Assembly: GCA_027295745.1 (NCBI GenBank)
Contig: JAPUKI010000103.1
Coordinates: forward strand, 1 to 8,959
Length of the DNA: 8,959 nucleotides
Direction: 5' to 3'
From: Acidobacteriota bacterium
Lineage (GTDB): Bacteria; Acidobacteriota; UBA6911; RPQK01; JADFOI01
The translations under genes were made by a program, and so were the position numbers. Shown piece by piece: positions 1-6,401 of the stretch. Positions within the stretch are counted from its first letter, which is position 1. Every line of letters starts with the position of its first letter. A model generated the notes under the pieces. It saw only the letters and a program-made list of their open reading frames with translations, searched no databases and was not told where the DNA came from.

Positions 1-336
1 ATGGCACTGGATCACCGCCGTATTCTGGCTACTGCACTGGGCCGACTTCGGGGCAAAATCAAGTATCGTCCCGTGGTCTTCGAACTGCTTTCCCCCACCT
101 TTACCTTGCTGCAGCTTCAGCGGGTTGTGGAAGCTCTAGCAGGAGTCCGTCTACACAAGCAAAACTTTCGGCGCTTGGTGGAAAAGGGAGGGCTAGTGGA
201 AGGAACCGACCAGTTTGCCCCAAAGACCCGGGGCCGACCGGCCATGCTTTTTCGCTTCCGGCATGAAGTGCTCCGAGAACGCCCGGCTCCCGGTGTGGGT
301 CTTCCCGGTGCAACCAGTGGCACGCTTCGAAAGTAA
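1..336 (+). CDS. nrtR: NrtR-like Nudix-related transcriptional regulator, C-terminal part (5' end outside window)
   Basis: Only about 111 C-terminal residues are visible. The ATG at base 1 is probably an internal methionine, because the family places the segment 'LDHRRILATALGRLRGK' at the junction between its Nudix domain and the winged helix. The visible part matches the NrtR/Nudix-associated winged-helix domain: 'LRGKIKYRPVVFELL' (residues 16-30), then 'FTLLQLQRVVEAL' (34-46), 'KQNFRRLVEKGGLVEG' (53-68), and a basic wing 'RGRPAMLFRF' (77-86). NrtR proteins repress NAD biosynthesis or salvage genes and respond to ADP-ribose or related NAD metabolites. The Nudix half is not visible, so I cannot say whether it still hydrolyses nucleotides. 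The next gene is nadA, and a palindrome lies between them, which fits local regulation. The alternative is a catalytic Nudix hydrolase with the same C-terminal domain. Confidence 0.78.
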   Translation: MALDHRRILATALGRLRGKIKYRPVVFELLSPTFTLLQLQRVVEALAGVRLHKQNFRRLVEKGGLVEGTDQFAPKTRGRPAMLFRFRHEVLRERPAPGVGLPGATSGTLRK

Positions 337-355
337 GCAAAAGGAGATGATCTGC

Positions 356-385
356 TTGATCAGGGAGAGACGAGTGAGTTATACT
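356..385 (+). promoter_or_regulatory. Candidate sigma70-type promoter for nadA-cpfC
   Basis: TTGATC at 356-361 (4 of 6 matches to TTGACA) and TATACT at 380-385 (5 of 6 matches to TATAAT) are separated by 18 bp. Transcription would begin near 392 and leave a leader of about 95 nt before the nadA ATG. The -10 element sits inside the palindrome at 373-389, so a repressor bound there would block the polymerase. This is prediction from hexamer matching only, and the sigma-factor preferences of this organism are unknown. Confidence 0.5.
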
Positions 386-389
386 CACT
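373..389. promoter_or_regulatory. Perfect 7-3-7 palindrome, candidate NrtR operator
   Basis: AGTGAGT (373-379), TAT (380-382) and ACTCACT (383-389) form a perfect inverted repeat with a 3-base centre, the shape expected for a homodimeric winged-helix repressor. It lies 37 bp after the regulator gene and 98 bp before nadA, and it overlaps the candidate -10 element TATACT. NrtR operators are palindromes of roughly this size whose sequence varies between lineages. I cannot match this one to a known consensus from memory, so the assignment to NrtR rests on position and gene context. Confidence 0.55.
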
Positions 390-486
390 TTTAGCATAAG
401 AGTGCGTTTGGGTCGGCACAGGGCGGACCACTGTTTGAAATAGTCTCCACTATTGATTCATTTTGGAGCATAAGGAGTGTTTAGCG

Positions 487-1533
487 ATGACTGCGACACA
501 TGGATCTGAACCATCGGTGGGAGTGTCTGAGCTTTCTTACACGCCGGAGGTGGCTCATGCGACGGCACCCATTTACGAACGCTTGCGCACTGTCATTCCC
601 GAAATAGAGTGGTCGGTTCATGCGCCTCTCATTGCGGCTATCAACGAATTGAAACAGCAGCGTAACGCGATTATCCTGGCCCACAATTATCAAACCCCGG
701 AAATCTTTCACGGTGTTGCTGACCTCAGCGGTGACTCCTTGGCCTTGGCGCGCCAGGCGGTGGAAACCGACGCCGAGGTGATTGTTCTCTGCGGGGTCCA
801 TTTCATGGCTGAGACAGCAAAGCTGCTCAATCCTGAAAAGACCGTTCTCATCCCCGACCTTGAGGCCGGCTGTTCGCTGGCCGCATCGATTCGGGCCGAG
901 GACGTTCGACTCTTGCGCCAACGATACCCGTCAGTTCCCGTGGTGACCTACGTGAACACCTCGGCAGCCGTGAAGGCCGAGTCAGATATCTGCTGTACCT
1001 CGGCCAATGCTGTGGAGGTAGTGGAATCGCTGGGCAGTGAGCGGGTGATTTTCCTGCCCGATGAATTTCTGGGCCTCCACATCGCTGGTCTCACAGAAGT
1101 CGAGGTCATCATCTGGAAGGGTCACTGTGAGGTGCACGAGCGTTTCACCGCCGAGGAGCTTTCTGCCTACCGCCGACAGTTCCCGGATATTGAGATCCTG
1201 GCCCATCCGGAGTGTCCCCCCGACGTTCTGGCTGAAGCCGACTTCGTCGGCTCCACTTCAGCCATGATTCGCCACGTTGGCCAAGAACGGCCCAAGCGCG
1301 TGGTCATGGTCACGGAGTGCTCCATGAGTGACAATGTAGCCGTGGAATTTCCTGAAATTGACTTTATCCGCCCCTGCAATCTTTGCCCTCACATGAAAAG
1401 AATCACCTTGCCCAAAATCCTGGCAACTCTGGAGAACCTCGAACATCGGGTTGAGGTGTCAGCTCAGGTTGCTGGACCCGCCCGGCGAGCCCTTGAAAGG
1501 ATGCTGGCTGTGGGACAAGGCGCTTCCCGGTAA
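487..1533 (+). CDS. nadA: Quinolinate synthase NadA
   Basis: NadA is a cytoplasmic [4Fe-4S] enzyme that condenses iminoaspartate with dihydroxyacetone phosphate to quinolinate in de novo NAD synthesis. The ATG at 487 is chosen because AAGGAG at 472-477 lies 9 nt upstream; an in-frame TTG at 463 would lie upstream of that site. The product has 348 residues, the same size class as E. coli NadA. Visible motifs are 'AIILAHNYQ' (61-69), 'LADLSGDSLAL'-like 'ADLSGDSLAL' (78-87), 'LCGVHFMAETAK' (101-112), 'SDICCTSANAVEVV' (166-179), 'WKGHCEVHERF' (210-220), 'HPECP' (240-244), 'VGSTSAMI' (254-261) and 'PCNLCPHMKRI' (296-306). By family comparison the three cluster ligands are Cys102, Cys214 and Cys300. 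About 45 residues precede the first domain. No nadB or nadC is in the window. cpfC follows after 7 bp, so the two are probably co-transcribed. Confidence 0.96.
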   Translation: MTATHGSEPSVGVSELSYTPEVAHATAPIYERLRTVIPEIEWSVHAPLIAAINELKQQRNAIILAHNYQTPEIFHGVADLSGDSLALARQAVETDAEVIVLCGVHFMAETAKLLNPEKTVLIPDLEAGCSLAASIRAEDVRLLRQRYPSVPVVTYVNTSAAVKAESDICCTSANAVEVVESLGSERVIFLPDEFLGLHIAGLTEVEVIIWKGHCEVHERFTAEELSAYRRQFPDIEILAHPECPPDVLAEADFVGSTSAMIRHVGQERPKRVVMVTECSMSDNVAVEFPEIDFIRPCNLCPHMKRITLPKILATLENLEHRVEVSAQVAGPARRALERMLAVGQGASR

Positions 1534-1540
1534 GACACCT

Positions 1541-2485
1541 ATGAAGTCCAGTTCACTGGGTGTGCTGATCATGGCCTATGGGAGTGCGCCCTCGCTGGAT
1601 GATCAAGCCATCTTTCGATACCTACAGCACATCCTCCAGTACTACCGCAAAACAGAGCCCACCCAGGAGGAATTTCAAAACTTGAAGGAACGCTATCACT
1701 CGGTAGGAGGTTCTCCTCTGTACAGTGTCGCTGAAAAAATCGCTGCGGCGCTCCAAGATACTCTGGACCTGAGCTTTCCCGAGCGCTTCCGAGTTTACCT
1801 GGCCATGAAGCATTCTCCTCCATTTATTGAGGATAGGGTGTCTCAAATGGCGGACTCCGGAGTCAGACAGGCCATTGCAGTGGCACTGGCCCCATTTCGC
1901 TCTCGCTTGAGCACAGAGGGATATTATCGGCTTGTTCGGGAATCCAACCAGCAATTGGGCGAGCCAATCCAGTGGTCATTCGTTCAAAACTGGAATATCC
2001 ACCCCCTCTTTTTGGAGCTGTGGAGGAGCCGAATCGAGGAGACTCTCCACCTCCAGGATACAACCCCCACCGTCATTTTCACCAATCACAGTTTGCCGGC
2101 TCGAATCGAGGAATGGAAGGATCCTTACACGAATGAGTTTGAGATGGCGGCTCAAGCGCTGGCCAAGAAGTGCCGTCTATCCCAGTGGACAATCGCCTAT
2201 CAGAGTGACGGGGGTGGCAGTGAGCCCTGGCTGGGACCCAATCTGCAGGACGTCTTGCGGGATCTGCGAACTGAGGGAAAGGAGACTTGCCTGCTAGCTC
2301 CCATTGGGTTTTTGATGGATCACTTGGAAATTCTCTACGACCTGGACGTGAGCGCCCAGGCACAGGCAAAAGAAATCGGCATGAGATTGTCCCGCACACA
2401 GATGCCCAATGACGATCCACTCCTGGTGAAAATGCTGTCGGATCTCGTGGCTGGCAAGTTCATGAGCGAGCTCGCAAAAACGTAA
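1541..2485 (+). CDS. cpfC: Ferrochelatase of the coproporphyrin III type (CpfC)
   Basis: This soluble 314-aa enzyme inserts ferrous iron into a porphyrin. Its length and key positions follow the Bacillus subtilis enzyme closely: 'LIMAYGSAP' (9-17) with Tyr13, 'YHSVGGSPL' (52-60), 'AMKHSPPFIED' (88-98), 'IFTNHSLP' (179-186) with His183, 'QSDGGGSEPWLGP' (221-233), and 'IGFLMDHLEILYD' (255-267) with Glu263. Tyr13 is the axial iron ligand typical of coproporphyrin ferrochelatases. The downstream presence of chdC makes coproporphyrin III the likely substrate rather than protoporphyrin IX. There is no C-terminal membrane helix or 2Fe-2S cysteine cluster. The ATG at 1541 is 7 bp after the nadA stop and has only a weak ribosome-binding site, which suggests translational coupling. 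The open frame extends back to 1451 inside nadA, but that part has no family similarity. The traditional name hemH would also be acceptable. Confidence 0.93.
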   Translation: MKSSSLGVLIMAYGSAPSLDDQAIFRYLQHILQYYRKTEPTQEEFQNLKERYHSVGGSPLYSVAEKIAAALQDTLDLSFPERFRVYLAMKHSPPFIEDRVSQMADSGVRQAIAVALAPFRSRLSTEGYYRLVRESNQQLGEPIQWSFVQNWNIHPLFLELWRSRIEETLHLQDTTPTVIFTNHSLPARIEEWKDPYTNEFEMAAQALAKKCRLSQWTIAYQSDGGGSEPWLGPNLQDVLRDLRTEGKETCLLAPIGFLMDHLEILYDLDVSAQAQAKEIGMRLSRTQMPNDDPLLVKMLSDLVAGKFMSELAKT

Positions 2486-2490
2486 ATGGC

Positions 2491-2538
2491 CCGTGGGCTG
2501 AACAGGCTCGCCTGAAGCCCACGGCTCAGTTTGTTTTT
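2491..2538 (+). terminator. Rho-independent terminator of nadA-cpfC
   Basis: CCGTGGGCT (2491-2499) pairs perfectly with AGCCCACGG (2516-2524). Inside the loop, CAGGC (2503-2507) pairs with GCCTG (2510-2514), which makes a two-tier hairpin. A T-rich stretch, TTTGTTTTT (2530-2538), follows after five bases. The hairpin begins 5 bp after the cpfC stop codon. In the opposite direction there is no good T run, so it should mainly serve the + strand. Confidence 0.75.
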
Positions 2539-2554
2539 GCTAGCTCCAGCAGAG

Positions 2555-2574
2555 CCGCAGGCTTTAGCCTGCGG
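2555..2574. repeat. Palindromic REP-like hairpin in the convergent gap
   Basis: CCGCAGGCT (2555-2563) and AGCCTGCGG (2566-2574) form a perfect 9-bp stem around a 2-base centre. No T run follows on either strand, so it is a poor intrinsic terminator, although it may still stop or protect the 3' end of the - strand peptidase mRNA that ends at 2594. Its arm matches the terminator stem at 2491-2524 except for two paired, compensated positions. Palindromes of this kind recur in many bacterial genomes as REP-type elements; whether this one does so here cannot be seen from a single window. Confidence 0.55.
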
Positions 2575-2593
2575 GCCCTCGGCGGCGGTCCCC

Positions 2594-5587
2594 TCACTCT
2601 CGGGAAGTGGGAGTCACGGTCACGGTGACACGGCGATTCCCCCGCAGCACAACGAGATTCACCTCGCTTCCCACCTTCAGAGCATCGATGGCATAAGTGT
2701 AGTCGTAGATGTTCTCGATTGTACGACCGGCCAGCTCAATGATGACGTCACCGCCCTGGACGCCCGCCTGCTCGGCGGGGCCTCCTTTCATCACCCCGGA
2801 AAGCTTGACCCCGGCAAGATCGCCTTGAGCATAGTCAGGGATGGTCCCCAGGTAAGCGCGCAAACCGGCCCTTTCCATGGAGCTTGCAGGCCTCTCCATC
2901 TCGATATAGTCAGGTCTACTCTCGCTGGTGAGCAAAGAACCTGTTATCAGCGCCATCAGGCGCACGATCCTTTCCGCCCCCTCATAATTGATCTTGTCAG
3001 CTGTGTCGCGAGGGGTGTGGTAATCCCTGTGTACACCCGTGAAAGCGCTCAGAAGCGGGACTCCCTTGAGATAAAAGCTGGTTGCGTCGGTGGGCAGGTA
3101 GCTATCGTTTTGGATTACGATCGGCAATCCTACGGGGACATTGTGCCGCTCGGTCTCTCCTGGCCAGATGGAACTCGAGCCCACTCCTTGCAGAATAAGA
3201 CTCGTTCTCAAACGGCCAATCATATCCATATTCAGGTAAGCTGCGATCTGCGATGCCAAGGTGGTAGACCCTATTTCCTCCAACAAAGTCTCCACAAAGT
3301 GACTGGAACCCAGCAAGCCCAGTTCTTCCCCTGACCAGGCAGCCAAGAGCAAATCACGCCTCATGGGCAAGGCTCCCTCCGCCTTCCGGTTAACCAGGTA
3401 TTGAGCGATCTCGAGCACTCCGCCCACACCCGAAGCATTGTCATCGGCACCATAGTGAATCTGGCCTCTCTCCTCTTCTCGAGCCAGCGAACCGGCCCCC
3501 AGACCGTGGCCCAGATGATCGATGTGGGCACCCACTACGACCTCCTCGGACGTTTGGGGCACCCGCTGACGGGTCGTCGCACCCCTTAGACGTGCCAGCA
3601 CGTTGCGAGCTGTCCGCTTTTCTCTCCGAATATCGATTTGCACCTCCAGCTCCAGAGCGGGGATCTCAAATCCCAGGACCGACTGGCCACTGTCCAGCTG
3701 GTCCTGGAGGGCCTTCAGACCTTCCCCGACCGGTTCCAGCAGCTGCCCGGCAAAAGCATCTGTGACGGAGATGACGCCGATGCTGGCCCCGGCCTGCGAA
3801 CTATCAAAAGAGAGGCCTACCAGCTGGCCTTTCACTTGTGAGTTGGGACCACTGACCACGATGAGTCCACGTGCCCCAAGATCTCGAGCCACCATTGCTT
3901 TGAAACGCAGGCTCGAGTAACGGCTCAGATGCTGCCGAAATTCTGGAGAAATATCTTCAGGCAGGTAGCGAAAGACCAGGACCCACTTGTCGGTAACGTC
4001 CAAATGGACATAGGAATCATATTCGTCTTGCTCATCTGACCCGGGAGCAACAATGCCGTACCCTGCAAACGCGATTCCCGCTGGATCGATCCTGCCACTT
4101 TTGGAAAAAGCCAGCGGCCGCCAGTCCCGATCGACCACAGGTTCATCCTGTAAGGCAGTTCCCGTAGTCTCTCTCAAGTGATTGTCAGGCCCCAGGAGAA
4201 CTCCGGCTGTAAACTCAAAGTTTTGAAAATAGGTTCCATTGTCACCCGCAGGCTCCAGCCCCAGAAACTGGAAGGCGGCAGCCACATACTCTGATGCTCG
4301 CCTTGCGCCCTGGGTTCCAGTGAGACGTCCGTCCATCCTTTCCGAGGCCAGATAGCTCACATGGAGACGCAAATCGTGGGCGCTGATTTCCGGGCTGGTG
4401 GCATCCAGGTTGGGCAAGGTCTCGAAGTCCTTGGACCCATCGCTGATCCCTCCTTCTTCCTCGACAGTGACACTTAAACCCAGCAGCAGCCGAGCCTCAG
4501 TGTCATCCCACCTGGCAGCAAACAGCTGTGACTGCCGATTCACGGTGAGATTGCTTGTCCACAGGAGCTGTCTTCCATCCGGGTGGAAGACGGGGAGACC
4601 ATCGAAGCCCTCCCTGAAGGTGACACGAACCGGCTCACCCCTCCCCTCCCCATCCACCAGGTAGAGTTCAAAGTTGTCAAACCCCTGGAGGTTGGTTGCG
4701 AAAATCAAATAGTCACCGGAAGGATGAAAATAGGGCGCCCACGACATGGCACCCAAATGGGTCATTTCCCTTTGCTGGGAACCGTCCAAATTCATGGTAT
4801 AAATTTCAGCGGTAGTGCCATCTTCGGAGAATCGCCGCCAACCGATCTTTTGACCATCCGGGCTGAAAAATGGTCCCCCATCATAGCCCTTGGCATGGGT
4901 CAGACGCCGGACCTGGGTGCCGTCGGCATTCATGATGTAGACATCAGCCAGATAAGATTTGTCCCTCTCAAAGATGCTCTGATCCTGAGGGGACAGTTCT
5001 TCGGTGTAGGCATGGCGGTTTGACGAGAAGACGATGAGTCTTCCGTCAGGCGAGAAGGAGCCCTCGGCGTCGTAACCGCGAGCCCGGGTGAGATTCTTCA
5101 GATTTCTTCCCTCGAGATCGCTTTCGAAAATGTCAAAGTACTCATCGTAGTCCCAGGAGTAGCGGCCAGACTCGCCTGCAGCGCGCAGTTTTAATTCCTC
5201 TTCCTGCTTCAGGCGTGCATTGGGATCTTCATGGGTCGATGCAAAAAGCACCTTTTCCCCTTGGGGATGGATCCAGGCACAGGTGGTTTTTCCAAAACCG
5301 GGGCTGACGCGGCGAGTATCGCCCGTTTCCATGTTCATCAGGTAAATCTGAAAGAAGGGGTTTCCCGGCTCGCGCTCACTCTGGAAAATGAGCATGGACC
5401 CGTCTTGGTTGAAGTATCCCTCCCCGGCACGACGACCTGCAAAGCTCAATTGCCGAATGCTGGAGAGAAGTTGACTTTGGGCTTGTTCTCCTTCTCCGCT
5501 TCCGGCGGCCTGAAAAGCAAACGACGGTAAAAGCGTCCCCATCAGCAGCACTGAAAACCAAGGGGAGGTGTTCATTCGCTTAACCAT
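2594..5587 (-). CDS. Exported TolB-like propeller / M28 zinc peptidase with PA and PDZ domains
   Basis: This 997-aa protein starts with a basic tip and a hydrophobic stretch (about 9-26) ending near 'FQAAGS', a likely Sec signal peptide, so it should act in the periplasm or outside. Six propeller repeats follow, each around a 'sPDGr.i.f.S' core: about 58-71, 107-118, 178-190, 240-252, 286-298 and 332-345. A PA-like region lies at about 495-615 ('AFAGYGIV', 'GARGLIVVSG'). The M28 metallopeptidase core spans about 655-885. Its predicted two-zinc site is His688, Asp716, Glu755, Asp788 and His857, with Asp690 and the general base Glu754; the motifs are 'GAHIDHLG', 'ADDNASG', 'SGEELGLLG', 'NMDMIG' and 'YHTPRDT'. 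A PDZ domain at about 908-995 ('KGGPAEQAGVQGGDVI') ends the protein. All catalytic residues are present, so it is probably an active aminopeptidase or carboxypeptidase-like enzyme whose substrate I cannot predict. The start could be ATG 5587 (AGGA only 3 nt away) or ATG 5575. It is transcribed alone, divergently from chdC. Confidence 0.9.
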   Translation of the reverse strand: MVKRMNTSPWFSVLLMGTLLPSFAFQAAGSGEGEQAQSQLLSSIRQLSFAGRRAGEGYFNQDGSMLIFQSEREPGNPFFQIYLMNMETGDTRRVSPGFGKTTCAWIHPQGEKVLFASTHEDPNARLKQEEELKLRAAGESGRYSWDYDEYFDIFESDLEGRNLKNLTRARGYDAEGSFSPDGRLIVFSSNRHAYTEELSPQDQSIFERDKSYLADVYIMNADGTQVRRLTHAKGYDGGPFFSPDGQKIGWRRFSEDGTTAEIYTMNLDGSQQREMTHLGAMSWAPYFHPSGDYLIFATNLQGFDNFELYLVDGEGRGEPVRVTFREGFDGLPVFHPDGRQLLWTSNLTVNRQSQLFAARWDDTEARLLLGLSVTVEEEGGISDGSKDFETLPNLDATSPEISAHDLRLHVSYLASERMDGRLTGTQGARRASEYVAAAFQFLGLEPAGDNGTYFQNFEFTAGVLLGPDNHLRETTGTALQDEPVVDRDWRPLAFSKSGRIDPAGIAFAGYGIVAPGSDEQDEYDSYVHLDVTDKWVLVFRYLPEDISPEFRQHLSRYSSLRFKAMVARDLGARGLIVVSGPNSQVKGQLVGLSFDSSQAGASIGVISVTDAFAGQLLEPVGEGLKALQDQLDSGQSVLGFEIPALELEVQIDIRREKRTARNVLARLRGATTRQRVPQTSEEVVVGAHIDHLGHGLGAGSLAREEERGQIHYGADDNASGVGGVLEIAQYLVNRKAEGALPMRRDLLLAAWSGEELGLLGSSHFVETLLEEIGSTTLASQIAAYLNMDMIGRLRTSLILQGVGSSSIWPGETERHNVPVGLPIVIQNDSYLPTDATSFYLKGVPLLSAFTGVHRDYHTPRDTADKINYEGAERIVRLMALITGSLLTSESRPDYIEMERPASSMERAGLRAYLGTIPDYAQGDLAGVKLSGVMKGGPAEQAGVQGGDVIIELAGRTIENIYDYTYAIDALKVGSEVNLVVLRGNRRVTVTVTPTSRE

Positions 5588-5643
5588 AATTCCTGAGCTC
5601 GCTCAAGTTCAAGGGCAGCTTTCCAGAAACTGTGATATCGTCC

Positions 5644-5664
5644 GCCCTCGAAGAGGGCAGGAGA
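5644..5664 (+). promoter_or_regulatory. Leader hairpin abutting the chdC ribosome-binding site
   Basis: GCCCTC (5644-5649) and GAGGGC (5653-5658) form a perfect GC-rich 6-bp stem with a GAA loop. The Shine-Dalgarno AGGAGA (5659-5664) begins at the very next base and lies 9 nt before the ATG at 5674, which fixes that start over the upstream GTG at 5632. A hairpin this close could modulate ribosome loading or protect the mRNA end. No T run follows, so it is not a terminator. The remaining divergent gap (5588-5643) shows a short inverted repeat, TGAGC/GCTCA at 5594-5605, and no convincing promoter. Confidence 0.45.
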
Positions 5665-5673
5665 AGTAGCATT

Positions 5674-6381
5674 ATGACAAAGAAGAGGGGCGCAGCAAAA
5701 ATGCCCGGCCGGCAACTGAACCATTACACCGTTTTCACCTTCACGGATTTCTTTTGGCAGCAGACCTCCAAACAGCAGCAGGCCTTTCTCAAGCAGCTCA
5801 ACTCCCAGATCCCCCAGCTGGCTGAACGGGTTTTCCTCTATCACATCTTTCCCACTCGCTGTGAAGGCGACTTGATGATCTGGAGTGCTCTCAACCTTGA
5901 TGAACCCCGGCAAGCCGCCAGCTTCTTCACGCGCTTTGCCTCCACAACCTCCTCCTGGCGACAGTATCTCAAACCGCTCAACACCCTGTGGGGATTCACG
6001 CGGCCTTCCCTTTACGCCACCGGCAAGTCCTCTCAAGAATTGAATCCGTTTCAGGCCGAACGCAAACCCTATCTTGTCATCTACCCTTTCCTCAAGACCT
6101 CTGAATGGTACTTGATGGACAGAGAGACTCGACAGGGAATGATGAATGAACACATCAGAGTAGGCCGCCAATATCCAGAAATCTCCCAGCTTCTTCTCTA
6201 TTCAACCGGCCTGCAGGATCAAGAATTCGTGGTGGTTTACGAAACCGAGGACCTGGCTCACTTCTCTGAGCTGGTCTCTGTGCTCCGCAGCACTGAAGGA
6301 CGAAAATACACCTTGCGAGACACACCCATCTATACGGCAATCTACAGACCACAAGACGAAATCCTCTCCACTTGGGGATGA
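5674..6381 (+). CDS. chdC: Coproheme decarboxylase ChdC (HemQ, chlorite dismutase family)
   Basis: ChdC converts coproheme to heme b by two oxidative decarboxylations using hydrogen peroxide, the last step of the coproporphyrin-dependent pathway in the cytoplasm. The 235-aa product fits the two-ferredoxin-fold chlorite dismutase family. The C-terminal half is diagnostic: 'YPFLKTSEWYLM' (137-148), 'MMNEHIRVGRQYPEI' (156-170), 'QLLLYSTGLQDQEFVVVYET' (172-191) and 'RKYTLRDTPIYT' (210-221). By comparison with characterised enzymes, Tyr137 is the radical-forming catalytic residue, Lys141 lies near the propionates and His160 is the proximal heme ligand. The chlorite dismutase distal arginine cannot be placed from the sequence alone, and the catalytic Tyr argues for a decarboxylase. 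The ATG at 5674 is supported by AGGAGA 9 nt upstream. It heads a run with hemL and a flavin reductase, and its partner cpfC is 3 kb away. Confidence 0.92.
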   Translation: MTKKRGAAKMPGRQLNHYTVFTFTDFFWQQTSKQQQAFLKQLNSQIPQLAERVFLYHIFPTRCEGDLMIWSALNLDEPRQAASFFTRFASTTSSWRQYLKPLNTLWGFTRPSLYATGKSSQELNPFQAERKPYLVIYPFLKTSEWYLMDRETRQGMMNEHIRVGRQYPEISQLLLYSTGLQDQEFVVVYETEDLAHFSELVSVLRSTEGRKYTLRDTPIYTAIYRPQDEILSTWG

Positions 6382-6401
6382 CTGCGCCCGCTGAGGTCAT
6401 C

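Noticed and set aside
347..394. Possible 15-codon leader peptide after a GGAG at 343-346
   Set aside because: The GGAG touches the ATG with no spacing, the frame runs through the candidate promoter and operator, and the peptide has no run of regulatory codons.
444..477. Alternative pairings of TCTCC (444-448) with GGAG at 465-468 or 474-477 in the nadA leader, suggesting a switch
   Set aside because: The helices are only 4-5 bp with loops of 14 nt or more, and no conserved riboswitch core is visible.
463..486. In-frame TTG start for nadA, eight codons upstream of the ATG
   Set aside because: The best ribosome-binding site (AAGGAG, 472-477) lies downstream of this TTG and is well placed for ATG 487.
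481..921. A 146-codon open frame on the - strand inside nadA
   Set aside because: It is antisense to the strongly conserved quinolinate synthase sequence and has no ribosome-binding site or family features.
2531..3334. A 267-codon open frame on the + strand, antisense to the end of the peptidase gene
   Set aside because: It starts with a TTG in the terminator tail, its translation has no recognisable domain, and the opposite strand encodes a clear PDZ and M28 end. It is a shadow frame.
5588..5643. Promoters in the divergent gap between the peptidase and chdC
   Set aside because: Both transcripts must start near here, but I found no pair of hexamers with acceptable spacing on either strand, so no promoter is called.
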